Under the pieces are notes generated by a model, which saw nothing but the letters and a program-made list of their open reading frames with translations, was not told the DNA's origin and ran no database searches. From the NCBI GenBank assembly GCA_027946365.1, contig JAPEUQ010000004.1:62001-126000 (forward strand): a stretch of 64,000 nucleotides of DNA. The letters are read 5' to 3'. Of the stretch, positions 32,848 to 42,088 are shown piece after piece; the first letter of the stretch is position 1; the number at the start of each line of letters is the position of its first letter. A program made the position numbers and the translations under genes. The stretch is from Kalmusia sp. IMI 367209. Its lineage: Eukaryota; Ascomycota; Dothideomycetes; Pleosporales; Didymosphaeriaceae.

Positions 32848-33585
32848 TTACCAAGTCAGCTTTGCACGCTTATCGTGGTGATCATCCTCCGGCACAAAGG
32901 AACTTTTGTTCAATCCAACCCCAGACATGACAAGCTCATTCCGATCTCCCTTCATGATAATCTCCTCGCAATGCACAATATGCGTATACATATCACGTTG
33001 ATCCATATAAGCGATGCCACGCTCCTGCTTGCGCCAATAGTACGTGCAATGAGCAACGTGCCAAAGCCACTCGGTGAAGAATGGCTTGCCTGTATCCGCC
33101 GAATGGGCGAGATCGGCAACAGTGATTTCGTGTTTGCGGTGGGGATCAGACCAGTATAGCCATCGCCCACCTGGGCCGGGTCCGATGGTGTCGAATTGGG
33201 CGGCAAGCTCGTCGTCACGGCATTCTGCACGAAGCCAGGCCGCTGCCAAAGTGTCGTACTTGCAACCTAAGGTAAGAGCTTCGGCGATGCTGGCACCGCA
33301 GTCACATGATATCTCCTTGTGGGCTTCAATCGTGTCGTGAGCCTGGAAGCCGAGGCTGATAATACCCCAGATAGCAAAACCGATAAGAATGATGTTTCGG
33401 ACGAAAGGCAGTGCTCGACGCCATTTTGGAGGTTGCGGCTTTAGCAGTGCATTTACCTGATGAAGGAGATTGTCTGAGGAAGCATTCTCCTCATCGTCAT
33501 CAGGACTGTGTGATGTCAGAGAATGAATTGCTTTGTCTGCAGCAATAACCTACACTCTATTGTAAACAGACTTCTCTGTCTTCAT
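32848..33585 (-). CDS. UstYa/DUF3328-like membrane protein 3
   Basis: Two exons, 33554-33585 and 32848-33505 (229 aa). The 48-nt intron (GTAGGT donor at 33553, CTGAC branch, CACAG acceptor) matters: read straight through, an in-frame TAG at 33550-33552 would make the gene look broken. An upstream in-frame ATG at 33609 is an alternative start. TM helix at about 44-66, then CDCGASIAEALTLGCKYD (78-95), WLRAECRDDEL (101-111), HVAHC (160-164) with the following TYYWRK, and HIVHC (186-190). Closest in pattern to the gene at 27937 (shared GPGPxGxW). It is divergent from 34654 across a 1.07-kb region. A role in tailoring the cluster peptide is inferred from motif and position. Confidence 0.8.
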
Positions 33586-34653
33586 GATTTTTCCAAGGGT
33601 TGGTAACATTCTAATGTATTGTTGTGGTCCAATTTGAACAAAACGTTGCGTGTAAATGTAAGATGAAGCGAACGAAATCGAGGGCGAAACTACTTTAACC
33701 CCTTCGCTGGTCAGCCAGATGAGAATAGTTCGGAATCGCTTAGTGAAGCAGAACGATCATATCGGACTTATATGATTCAATGCTACGTCGCTATCTTGAA
33801 AGATAGCTGCAGTCGTGTATAGTACCATCACCGTGCATGGTCTGGCTAAGGGTCTGCCCGGTGGTCATTCAACCATGTCAATTCCAGATCGGTACTTGCC
33901 TTAGATGAGGATTTATGTGCACAAGCTATGATCTAATGGAAGAGAGTCGAGTAAACGGTTCCTGATTAGGAACGTTATCAGCATGAGGGTGCCATCCCTT
34001 CGGAGTAAGGGTGCCACGAGTTCCGGTAGGCCTTTCACTAGAGAAACCTAAGGTAAGCGCTGATCTTCAATGGCCATTCTACTCGAGATAGGAAGTGGCA
34101 ATCATGTATTGTCATAAAACGTCGACCCCATCATATATGGGGTTTTGATGTTTTTTGTCAGGCAGTACCACATACCCCTGTCGATAACTAGCGGGTCGAC
34201 CTAAGTAGCAAGCGAGAATCTACCCATGCTTGTCAGACGAGGGTAACGCATTAGCGTAAGACCCTGCGCTATCGCCCTTGTGGGTATTACTTTGCGACGC
34301 AGTCGTTGCCCGATGATCCTGGTCCATGATCGAGAACAGCATTGTAGTTACCCGCCAGTAGGTCATGGTCACCGAGCCGATAATTGCAAGATAGAGAGGA
34401 AACTCACTTACCGTTCCTTCACATACATGACCCTACGATATTGTGCAAGGATTGCTAGTTAGGTGAATTTGTCCTGCAAGATACTGACAGCCCTGTCATG
34501 CTATTGAAAGCATTCTGCACGAAGGTAAATGTGGTACAACGTAGAGAAGCACCAGGCTTGAAGCTTCATTCTCCAGCACCTTGATGTGTCCACCCTCCGC
34601 ATGCAACGCAGCGATTCTTCAGCTTGTTTTGTGTTTTTTCCCGACAAGGCACA
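33586..34653. promoter_or_regulatory. Divergent upstream region of UstYa-like 3 and 4
   Basis: A 1.07-kb gap between divergent cluster genes. CGGACT occurs at 33763-33768, matching the half-site of the inverted repeat upstream of the precursor gene. No gene is supported. Confidence 0.45.
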
Positions 34654-35508
34654 ATGCACGAGCCACTACCAGAGCACGAAGTACCTTTCATCTCCAAAGA
34701 CCATGAGATCATGTTAGCGTCATACCAAGCTCGCCACAACGAGCGGACCTCAAGACGTTCGATGTTCTTAGTCGCCTTGATCAGTGCGCTTGTCTCGATC
34801 ACTGCAACTATAGGACTACACAGCTTTCTCACTACCGTCACCAGAAGATATAACCATCCAACACGACATGACCTACTCCCAGAATTATCAATCCCGCCCC
34901 TTGGAGATGTTCTTCGAACCTACATACCGGAGCCGGCGTACGTGGATAAGAACATGAGTGACGCCCACGATGCATGGATGGCGTTGTTCCCTCGTAAGAT
35001 TTCTTTATCTATAAAGACTCATCAGTGCTGACACAGTGAAAGAGGGTATGGGATACGTTTCCATGGACAAGATCAAAGCGGCAGGAGAAATACCGAAACT
35101 AATTAACGATATGAGTAACGACGGATCCGGACGGTTTTGTGTTGCTGGTTTCCACCAGCTACATTGCCTGGTAAGTCGAACGAAGATTGGTGCAACAGGG
35201 CAGCTTATCCATGACAGTATTTAATGTATGCCGATTTTCGTCGCGCGCTGAACGGAGAGATCACAAAGCCTGAAATGCATGTTTGGCACTGTTATGACTA
35301 TCTTCGTGAAAGCATCATCTGTTCTGCAGATAGCGCATTGGAGCCTTTTAGGTCGCCATTTGATGGTGGAACTGGCGGTGATGGAATAGATGGATTTGGT
35401 AGCATGCACCAATGTCGCGACTTCAAGCAGCTCTTCGACTGGAGTGAGAAATTTCGGTATAGCGATGGACGCGATGCTGAGAAATTTGAAGGGAAGCTTG
35501 AAAATTAA
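34654..35508 (+). CDS. UstYa (DUF3328) family protein 4, canonical type
   Basis: Three exons: 34654-34993, 35037-35170, 35218-35508 (254 aa). A cytosolic N-terminus is followed by one TM helix at about residues 36-58, then a region with DAHDAWMALFPLKEGMGYVS, and the two diagnostic motifs: FHQLHCL (HQLHC 153-157) and HVWHCYDYLRESIICSAD (HVWHC 179-183). The intron positions next to HQLHCL are common in this family. It ends with FGSMHQCRDF, matching the usual ...HxCRDF end. UstYa proteins are membrane-bound oxidases that form ether or C-C links or macrocycles on RiPP cores. It is convergent with the precursor gene at 35977, 468 bp away, the closest pairing in the cluster. Confidence 0.93.
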
Positions 35509-35976
35509 TGATTAAACAATCAACGTGTTCTTTTCATCAACAATAGAAGATCCCATCCAAATTCACATCTCCATGACCTATAAGAATTGCCAAAAGGACA
35601 CGCATTGTTTTCGGACTAGAAGAAATGAGACAATACTGAGCTACACTATGCTACTCGTAACAAATGTGATTCAATTAGATCATATAATATCACAGTGCCA
35701 TAACGAGGGAACTCTTCAGGGTTTAATGCGTCTTAGGAAGCTAAATAGGCTTTGAATTTCCAGCAATCCAGTGTCACGAGAACAAATATTGATTTTCGTT
35801 AAAATCTTCTCCATTATTACTATCATGAAATTGAGATCATAAGTGACATTCCAGAACCTTATTGCTTCCATCTGTCCAAAGCTCATCCTCATATCATCAA
35901 ATCTGTCCAACTCCATGGTCGTTGGAACCGATATCTATGAGCCCAAAATCAGATCCGACTCTTCATTCCAAGCAGT
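35509..35976. other. 3' spacer between UstYa-like 4 and precursor gene
   Basis: Gap between two convergent stop codons; AT-rich, no gene or repeat recognised. Confidence 0.5.
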
Positions 35977-36620
35977 CTACTGTTCGTCCTCATCGCCAAG
36001 GTATTTGATACCTGGGTAGATGTTGGTGCGCTTCGCGACAGCCTCCTCGTCCTCATCACCAAGGTACTTAATACCAGGGTAGATGTTGGTGCGCTTCTCG
36101 ACCTCACCCTCATCTCCAAGGTATTTGATGCCCGGGTAAATGTTAGTGCGCTTCTCAACAGCATCCTCGTCTCCGAGGTACTTGATTCCCGGATAGATGT
36201 TGGTGCGCTTCTCAACGTCATCGTCATCGCCAAGGTACTTGATGCCAGGGTAGATGTTCGTACGCTTCTCCACGGCATCTTCGTCACCAAGGTACTTGAT
36301 ACCAGGGTATATGTTGGTACGTTTCTCGACTGAATCCTCATCTCCAAGGTACTTGATACCCGGATAGATGTTGGTACGCTTGCTGAGCTCATCCTCATCG
36401 CCGAGGTACTTGATGCCCGGGTAAATGTTCGTGCGCTTCTCAACAGCATCTTCGTCACCAAGATACTTAATACCAGGATAGATGTTCGTACGCTTGCTCA
36501 GTTCCTCGTCCTCGTCACCAAGGTATTTGATGCCAGGGTAGATATTGGTCCTCTTGGCAACGGTGTCGTCCTCATCGCCCAAGTACTTAATACCAGGGTA
36601 GATGTTAGTGGGCTCACGAG
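35977..36620 (-). repeat. Tandem repeat array coding 11 core-peptide units
   Basis: DNA units of about 51-66 nt repeat in frame inside the precursor gene. The units are not identical at DNA level: third positions differ freely between copies (TAC/TAT, CTT/TTG/CTC-type changes, GGC/GGT), while the coded core never changes. Confidence 0.95.
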
Positions 36621-36711
36621 CCTGAACATCGGTGTGGCCGCTATGGGGGAAAGGAGCAGCCGAAGCGAAAGCCACGAAGGCAGAGATGATAAGGGTGTTC
36701 GAGAGAACCAT
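35977..36711 (-). CDS. RiPP precursor: secreted, 11-repeat, Kex2-processed peptide
   Basis: Single exon, 244 aa. Signal peptide MVLSNTLIISAFVAFASA, a short leader (about residues 19-34), then 11 tandem units. Each unit reads TNIYPGIKYLG, then a short acidic linker (DED or DDD or DEG, plus AV, EV, SV, EELS, DTVA or similar) ending in EKR, SKR or AKR. Ten Lys-Arg sites separate the units; the last unit ends DEDEQ. The stretch NIYPGIKYLGD is identical in all 11 copies, whereas the linkers vary in length and sequence. This is the architecture of dikaritin/UstA-type and Epichloe gigA-type precursors: ER entry, Kex2 cutting, then cyclisation by UstYa-like enzymes. The core probably lies in IYPGIKYLG, with two Tyr, one Lys and one Pro available for cross-links. 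Exact ends of the mature peptide are unknown. A TATA-like TATTTAA lies about 160 bp upstream (36869-36875). Confidence 0.95.
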   Translation of the reverse strand: MVLSNTLIISAFVAFASAAPFPHSGHTDVQAREPTNIYPGIKYLGDEDDTVAKRTNIYPGIKYLGDEDEELSKRTNIYPGIKYLGDEDAVEKRTNIYPGIKYLGDEDELSKRTNIYPGIKYLGDEDSVEKRTNIYPGIKYLGDEDAVEKRTNIYPGIKYLGDDDDVEKRTNIYPGIKYLGDEDAVEKRTNIYPGIKYLGDEGEVEKRTNIYPGIKYLGDEDEEAVAKRTNIYPGIKYLGDEDEQ

Positions 36712-36868
36712 TTTAATGGCTTAGAGGCTGTAGGGCTTTGGCGTTTTGAAAAATGTTGCGAACGAAAGGAGCTGGGAGCTGAAGAGCGGAAAGTCTGAAA
36801 GCTGAGATGAGGCTGTTTTGAGGGGTTTTCGATGCTGGTGATGTATGTTTCAGGGACAACCCGTCCAG

Positions 36869-36875
36869 TTAAATA
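36869..36875 (-). promoter_or_regulatory. Candidate TATA box of the precursor gene
   Basis: TATTTAA on the minus strand about 160 bp before the precursor ATG, in a region free of other frames. Suggested by motif and distance only. Confidence 0.35.
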
Positions 36876-36965
36876 CTCTAGAACGTTACACTTCAAGAAA
36901 ATGCCAATGAGCGCGCAAAGAAGCAGAAACCTAGATGTCAGGATCTAAACGGACATCGTGAACAT

Positions 36966-36985
36966 ACGGACTTCCATGAGTCCGT
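36966..36985. promoter_or_regulatory. CGG-type inverted repeat upstream of the precursor
   Basis: ACGGACT and AGTCCGT form a perfect 7-bp inverted repeat with a 6-bp spacer, about 255 bp upstream of the precursor start. Inverted CGG/CCG half-sites are the usual targets of Zn2Cys6 dimers. The same half-site occurs upstream of other cluster genes (AGTCCGT at 29936, CGGACT at 33763), and a related CGGACAT occurs at 36950 and 38390. Confidence 0.45.
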
Positions 36986-37426
36986 TGCACTGTACGCAGT
37001 ACTGGCGGATGGCCCAAAGTGCGAAGCAAGATCACCATAGTGAGTATAGGCCGAATTTCCGGGAAAGAGAATGCCATTCTCGTTGAGGCTCCGCATATTC
37101 TTGCGGTGATTCAGTGCTCTCCACAGGGCACGTAGGCGCTACTCTCGCCACAACCAGTAACATCTACGAGAGAAACGTGGGGTGCTTTCTTTTGAGCGGG
37201 AAGTTGCACTACGGAGGCATTTTCTACACGCTGTCATGATTTCATAATGAACGCATTGATTCAATGATGCACATAATCACTGTTACTATGCGAACCCCCG
37301 CATCATTTCTCTTGACGTTGATTAGTGAATTCATTGAGTTATGCTAGTCTGAACAGGTGAAGCATCACAAGCCTCGACAGCAACGACACGAAAGAAACCA
37401 CTTTATTCGCATACTACTTCTAAAGA

Positions 37427-37469
37427 CACTATCTACATTCAGCATAGGAGTCTATTCCTATAGATAGTG
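37427..37469. terminator. Strong hairpin, possible 3'-end element
   Basis: CACTATCTA at 37427-37435 pairs with TAGATAGTG at 37461-37469, and inside it ATAGGA pairs with TCCTAT, giving a long interrupted hairpin. It lies just 3' of the small minus-strand frame that ends at 37497. It could be a 3' end structure or a remnant of an inverted-repeat element. Confidence 0.3.
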
Positions 37470-37496
37470 GTCCACAAACAAACTCGGTATTCCGTG

Positions 37497-37736
37497 CTAT
37501 TTCCAACATTCACCCCTCAAGGGTTTAATTAATTGCATATGGAAAAGGTGACAGATACCTTCCAAACGAGTTAGATCACTGAAAAAATCAGCCAGTGCCA
37601 TATGAATCACTCGTATAGTATGTCCAAGTGTAGCATCTCTGTGTAGCATACCTTCATCCCGAGAGTTGAACCCAGACCCGCTCACGGTCACGGAACGAGC
37701 AAAAATGACAGACATTATCAATATCGCATAGAGCAT
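37497..37736 (-). CDS. Possible small membrane or secreted protein in the cluster
   Basis: 79-codon frame from an ATG at 37736. The N-terminus is hydrophobic (MLYAILIMSVIFARSVTV), consistent with a signal peptide or TM anchor, followed by a mixed, soluble-looking part (GHTIRVIHMALADFFSDLTR). Codon texture is natural and the frame stays open a little upstream, where CTAG could be a 3' splice site. No family is recognised. It lies between the precursor and UstYa-like 5. It could be a real small cluster gene or a chance frame. Confidence 0.3.
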   Translation of the reverse strand: MLYAILIMSVIFARSVTVSGSGFNSRDEGMLHRDATLGHTIRVIHMALADFFSDLTRLEGICHLFHMQLIKPLRGECWK

Positions 37737-38569
37737 GAAATTATCAGCCACTAGTACCAAATTGTATCATGTCAGACACCTATCAGACTAAACGGAATAG
37801 TCTAAGTAAGGAAAAACCAGCCATTTACCCTTTTCGCCCGCCATCTGTATGCAGTGAAGTTAGGCACTCACGTGCATATCCTGCCTCATATACCCTAGCA
37901 TAATCTCAGTAGTTAAGCGACGCATCGGATCTCGACGGTCTACGATAAGGTGCGGCTGCAGCGCTCCAAGCAAACCCTACAAATGATACGCCTTGCCGGA
38001 CAATAAGGGTTCGGCCGTACCAAGAACCCGCATTTAACCCTTGCCAGATCCTCGCAAACTCCTGCGCATATCTTGTGGGGAAGGAGGCCTTATTCCGAGG
38101 GTATCGAACATCCCTGCATGGAAAGTTTTCTCTCGTACGGAAGCCGATTAAGCGAAAAGATGTACTCCCGGAGGTGCATATGCACGCAATGACCCATAGG
38201 TATTGCTCCACGCGAAAATAGTTGCAGGGAGTGCAATGCACGGACGTGGTATGTTTTACTGTCGCGTGCAGACGTGGGATGCAGAGCAGTGGGGGGGTAT
38301 GCCCGGTTGACACTGCTGATGGTTCTTTAGATGGAGTAGTGTTGGATCAGAATTATGGGTTCACGCGAGAAAACTGACATGATTGACGCCGGACATACTC
38401 GCAAAGTAATGCGTATGCTAGAGCATTCTGCTTTTGCTATACCGACTGACTGCTATTGCGTTTCCTCATAGTCTCCTCGAGCACCTAAAGTTTTCATTTG
38501 ATCGATTGCATACGCTTCATTGCTTTCAAGTTCTTCGACTGCTTGAACTTTTTCAACATTCAGAACAGG
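37737..38569. promoter_or_regulatory. Upstream region of UstYa-like 5
   Basis: No supported gene; the minus-strand frame 37906-38313 has no motif. CGGACAT occurs at 38390-38396, 174 bp before the UstYa-like 5 start and identical to one at 36950-36956 near the precursor. Confidence 0.4.
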
Positions 38570-39559
38570 ATGTTGCCACTCTTTGGTACAGAGTACTCCA
38601 CAGTGGAGACATCAGATGATGCTTCTGTCTCTCCTCGAAGCTCCACTGACGAAGTCAACCCTGAGAAGGGCCTGTTGACCAACGAGATCAAGAGCAAGTG
38701 GTCGCTCAATAGGAGATTACTGGCACGAAGGGCTGCACTCGCCGTAGTCGTCTCCCTTCTTATCGGTAGCCACGCTATATTGTTCGCACTAGGCCGCAAG
38801 ACAGTTGATTTAGACAAGAAGTGTCTGCACCACACTTCTGCATACTGTAAGACCTCACTCTCTATTCCCAACACCATCAAGATCTTGGACTAACAATCTC
38901 CAGCACCCCTCCTTGATGTGATGGAACCGGGCTACAAAATGGTCCAATTCAACGGCACACTCGGCTACCCTTCCGAATATACCGGCGACCCAAGTCCAGA
39001 GCTTGATGCTGTCTGGGACAAATGGGGCTACGTAAAGTATGCTAGCATCCCTGACGAGATTTTCAACAAACTTCCAGGCGACTGGGAGGGTGCTGCAAAA
39101 CTGACGCCCGAGTATGGCGGCGGCTATATTGGGTTCCTCGAGTTCAGTCACCACATGCACTGTCTGAACATGCTGCGACAAGGCATTCACCAGGACTACT
39201 ACAACGACCCCAAGCATCCGGAGCGTATGGCGCCTGTGTTCACTGACAGGCCATTTACGGTCAAGATTCACATGCGTAAGTTCAACGTGATAGTAGATAG
39301 ATTATTCGCTGATTATACTGCAGAACACTGCATTGAAATTCTGAGGCAAAATATTATGTGCAATGCGGACGTAGGCATTATTCCACACCAGTGGATTACG
39401 GCGACGCCGGATCCGTATGCTAACTTTAACACGTGGCATAAGTGCAGAGATTTGGACAGCGTGACGAAGTGGATTCATGAAAATGAGATTCCGGATACGC
39501 CTGATGGTAGCGATCTACCAATTCCGCTAGGCTCGCGGATCTTCGCGCAGCCGCCATGA
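38570..39559 (+). CDS. UstYa (DUF3328) family protein 5, canonical type
   Basis: Three exons: 38570-38846, 38904-39275, 39324-39559 (294 aa). TM helix at about residues 52-74. The lumenal part shows DAVWDKWGYVK and YIGFLEFSHHMHCLNMLRQ, with the first motif HHMHC at 175-179. The second motif, HMQHC (215-219), is completed across the last splice junction, followed by IEILRQNIMCNADVG, typical of the family. The C-terminus has the NFNTWHKCRDLDSV segment that marks canonical UstYa proteins. It is the longest of the six because of extra residues around 185-212 (YYNDPKHPERM and on). It runs in the same direction as 40067. Confidence 0.93.
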
Positions 39560-40066
39560 GAGAATCGGTAGATAGAGTATCATTTCTTTTTAGCTAGATT
39601 TAGGCACCGGAGAGGTAGTGACATTATATGAATTCAATGTCGAACATAATCTGCAAAATTTTGATCTCCAAGCGATCACGAGGTCGATGTTTTGAGGGGC
39701 GTAGTCTGTAGCAGAATCCACGAAAAAATATCAGTAAAATTCAAAACACCACAATGTCCATACTCAAACTTCCCAAAATGCTACCTGTGGTCGGAATCAG
39801 ACTCCTACGGAATTCGATCTCTCAACAGCTGTTTTTCTAGATGTGAAAGATCGTCGCCTCTAGATCGCTCTGTGGCAGAAGCGGTTGCTCAAAGAAGGAA
39901 CCGGCCATTAACCATCGTCGTACGATGTTCCAATTCACGTGCTGTATCAAAATTCGGAGGCCGATGTCGATCCTCCACAAAGAAGCATATAAGGAAGTCT
40001 CCCCCGGATCTCTTGTAGACGCCAAGTATCAGTCGTTCTCCAGAAATTCAACTCCTGGACACGCAC
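39560..40066. other. Spacer between UstYa-like 5 and 6
   Basis: A 507-bp tandem gap with the promoter of the next gene. No clear CGGACT half-site is seen here. Confidence 0.45.
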
Positions 40067-41021
40067 ATGGATTACCCAGAATTCACTATGCCTCAATCAT
40101 CCTACCACGACCTATCCTCCACGGAGACGGTAAACCTGATAGAGAAGCAAAGTCCGGATGTACCCCAGACGGAACCCCGGCGCAGGCGTCTTTGCTTCGA
40201 TTGGCGCTGGCTTGTCCACGCGATCCTCCTCACTATCTCACTTACTTCCTTCCTTGCTGCGCTTTCACTCTCACATTCTGAAAAGCCGAAGTGCGACGAG
40301 TATCCCGCGACGACGTACTTTGATCGACATGTCGATAATTCGTGGGAAATCCGGAGCTTTACGGATAACGGGGACTCGCCGTTCCGAGGACCACCGAGTC
40401 CCAGTGTCGACAGAGCATGGTTGAAGATTCACGACGGCAAGTCCTGGAAGAACTCATAGTAGTTCAAGGATGGCGCTAAGTAAAGCAGTAACGGAGCATT
40501 CAATCCCTCTAGAGTGGGTACGAGGAGTTGGAGCAGAGGACAAGTCAGTCAAAGTGCCGAAGAGACTGGGCGGAGGGTACATGGCGAATCTTGCCGTCTT
40601 CCACCAACTACACTGTGTGGTAAGAAATCCATCTTTCGATAGCAGTTGCCGGATACTAACGAGTGCCGCTAGAATATCTTGTGGCAACATACATACCTAG
40701 ACTACTACAAGCCGCGTGAAAAGATCCTGCAAGAGGGCGACGAGAAGGTCCACCAGCACTTAGGTAAGCATAACAGTCCCTTGATTGTCATCGGGCAAGG
40801 CAATTTATGCAATGTTAGATCACTGCGCCGATATCGTACGCCAGGCCCTCATGTGCCATGCCGATACAAGCACTCTTACCTACGACTGGCCGGAAGACAG
40901 GACCGAAGAATTCCTAAAGGAGAACCACACGCTGCCCAGAACGTGCCGAAAGTGGGACAAGATCATGGATTGGGCTAGGGATCGTGAGTTGGTACAGTAT
41001 AGTGCGGATGCGATGCAATAG
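40067..41021 (+). CDS. UstYa (DUF3328) family protein 6, frame interrupted
   Basis: The 5' part (40067-40459) encodes a short N-terminus, a TM helix at about residues 46-68 and a normal lumenal start (DNGDSPFRGPPSPSVDRAW), but it runs into TAG TAG at 40457-40462. The 3' part continues in another phase: WVRGVGAEDKSVKVP, FHQLHCV, a 53-nt intron (40620-40672), NILWQHTYLDYYKP, a 55-nt intron (40764-40818) that completes HLDHCADIVRQALMCHAD, and the C-terminal CRKWDKIMDWARDRE; stop at 41019-41021. Both HxxHC motifs are therefore present. I find no ordinary GT-AG intron that joins the two parts between about 40400 and 40480. So this is either a recent frameshift pseudogene, a small sequence error, or an unusual intron. 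Confidence 0.8.
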
Positions 41022-42088
41022 ATATACGTGGTTTCTTCGTTTTACCATCTCATATGCTTTTGTATTGTGGCGAAATGTAGCAAAGGAGCGAAATCCTCTT
41101 GATTCAATTATGATGAAATTATAAAGAGATAATAGTCCCTACTGTACTGCTTCGTTGCATTATATTATCATTTGCAGGATGCCTCCGCCAGCCAATATTC
41201 GACCTCTTTTTTCCGTATTACAAAAGCATATGAACACATATTGATTGTATCTGCCAATTACCGTAATCAGAACATTTTTTCAGGCGTACATATATGCAGA
41301 CTCGTCAAAGCCGTGTCCCTCGATTTGATAATTATAGTCTGACATAGCATCGTTCCCATTCCCACAAATGTCTCAAATCTAGCAATATCTCGCTACACTA
41401 TCGACGCCCCTATGACGAACAGACATAAGCCCTAATTCTAGCAAGCACAACCCACCAATCTGGTGTTAACATGAGCTCTGAAATCCCAATTTTACGAATC
41501 TTGACGCTCTTCGAAAGCTGTCGATCGCCATCTGGGCATGACGCCTACTTATAACTGCACAACTAGCCACATGGACGAAGAATTACAGCCAAGCAACTAC
41601 CAAACTTCCTCCACTATTCGATATACACCTTCCGCCCACCTCCATAACAGTCTCGGCATTACCCAGACTTACCAAAGCGCCGGCTAACCCTTATTCCAGA
41701 TTGTTTTCCATCGTTTAGACAAAAAATCCTCAACCTCACTATCGTTACTCAACTTAGTAAAACCCAAGTCTCCTCCCCATGACAGTTTTAACAAGCGCGT
41801 ATCGATCGGCCAGCCGGCCTTGCCATCAACGACGATAAGCGTAGGTATAGAGTCGTCATGTCGAGCAACATTTACGGACGTAGAACTAGTTTACCCTATG
41901 CATCTAAATTATGGTAATGCATATGCTAAGATAAGTTGGACAGAGTATGTATCGTTATTTGTATTTGACTCTCATCATCTGGACCCCACGCTCTCTCAAT
42001 TCAAAGCCAACAAGACCACACCTCTTCCACAAGGGCTGTTCCACGCCATATTCTCAATATGATGTATCACGCTCCGCACGCTTCGCAT
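41022..42088. other. Intergenic region at right edge of RiPP cluster
   Basis: No gene recognised over about 1.07 kb. The gap separates the accessory cluster from the core-gene block that starts with the ArfGAP. Confidence 0.5.

Noticed and set aside
33550..33609. UstYa-like 3 as a pseudogene because of an in-frame TAG
   Set aside because: A 48-nt intron with GTAGGT donor, CTGAC branch and CACAG acceptor removes the stop and joins the frame correctly.
35949..36461. 170-codon frame overlapping the precursor on the same strand
   Set aside because: It is the out-of-phase reading of the same repeat array and has no signal peptide or processing pattern.
37660..37690. tRNA-like T-arm (GGTTCAACTC on the minus strand)
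   Set aside because: No matching acceptor stem, D arm or anticodon arm at the right distances.
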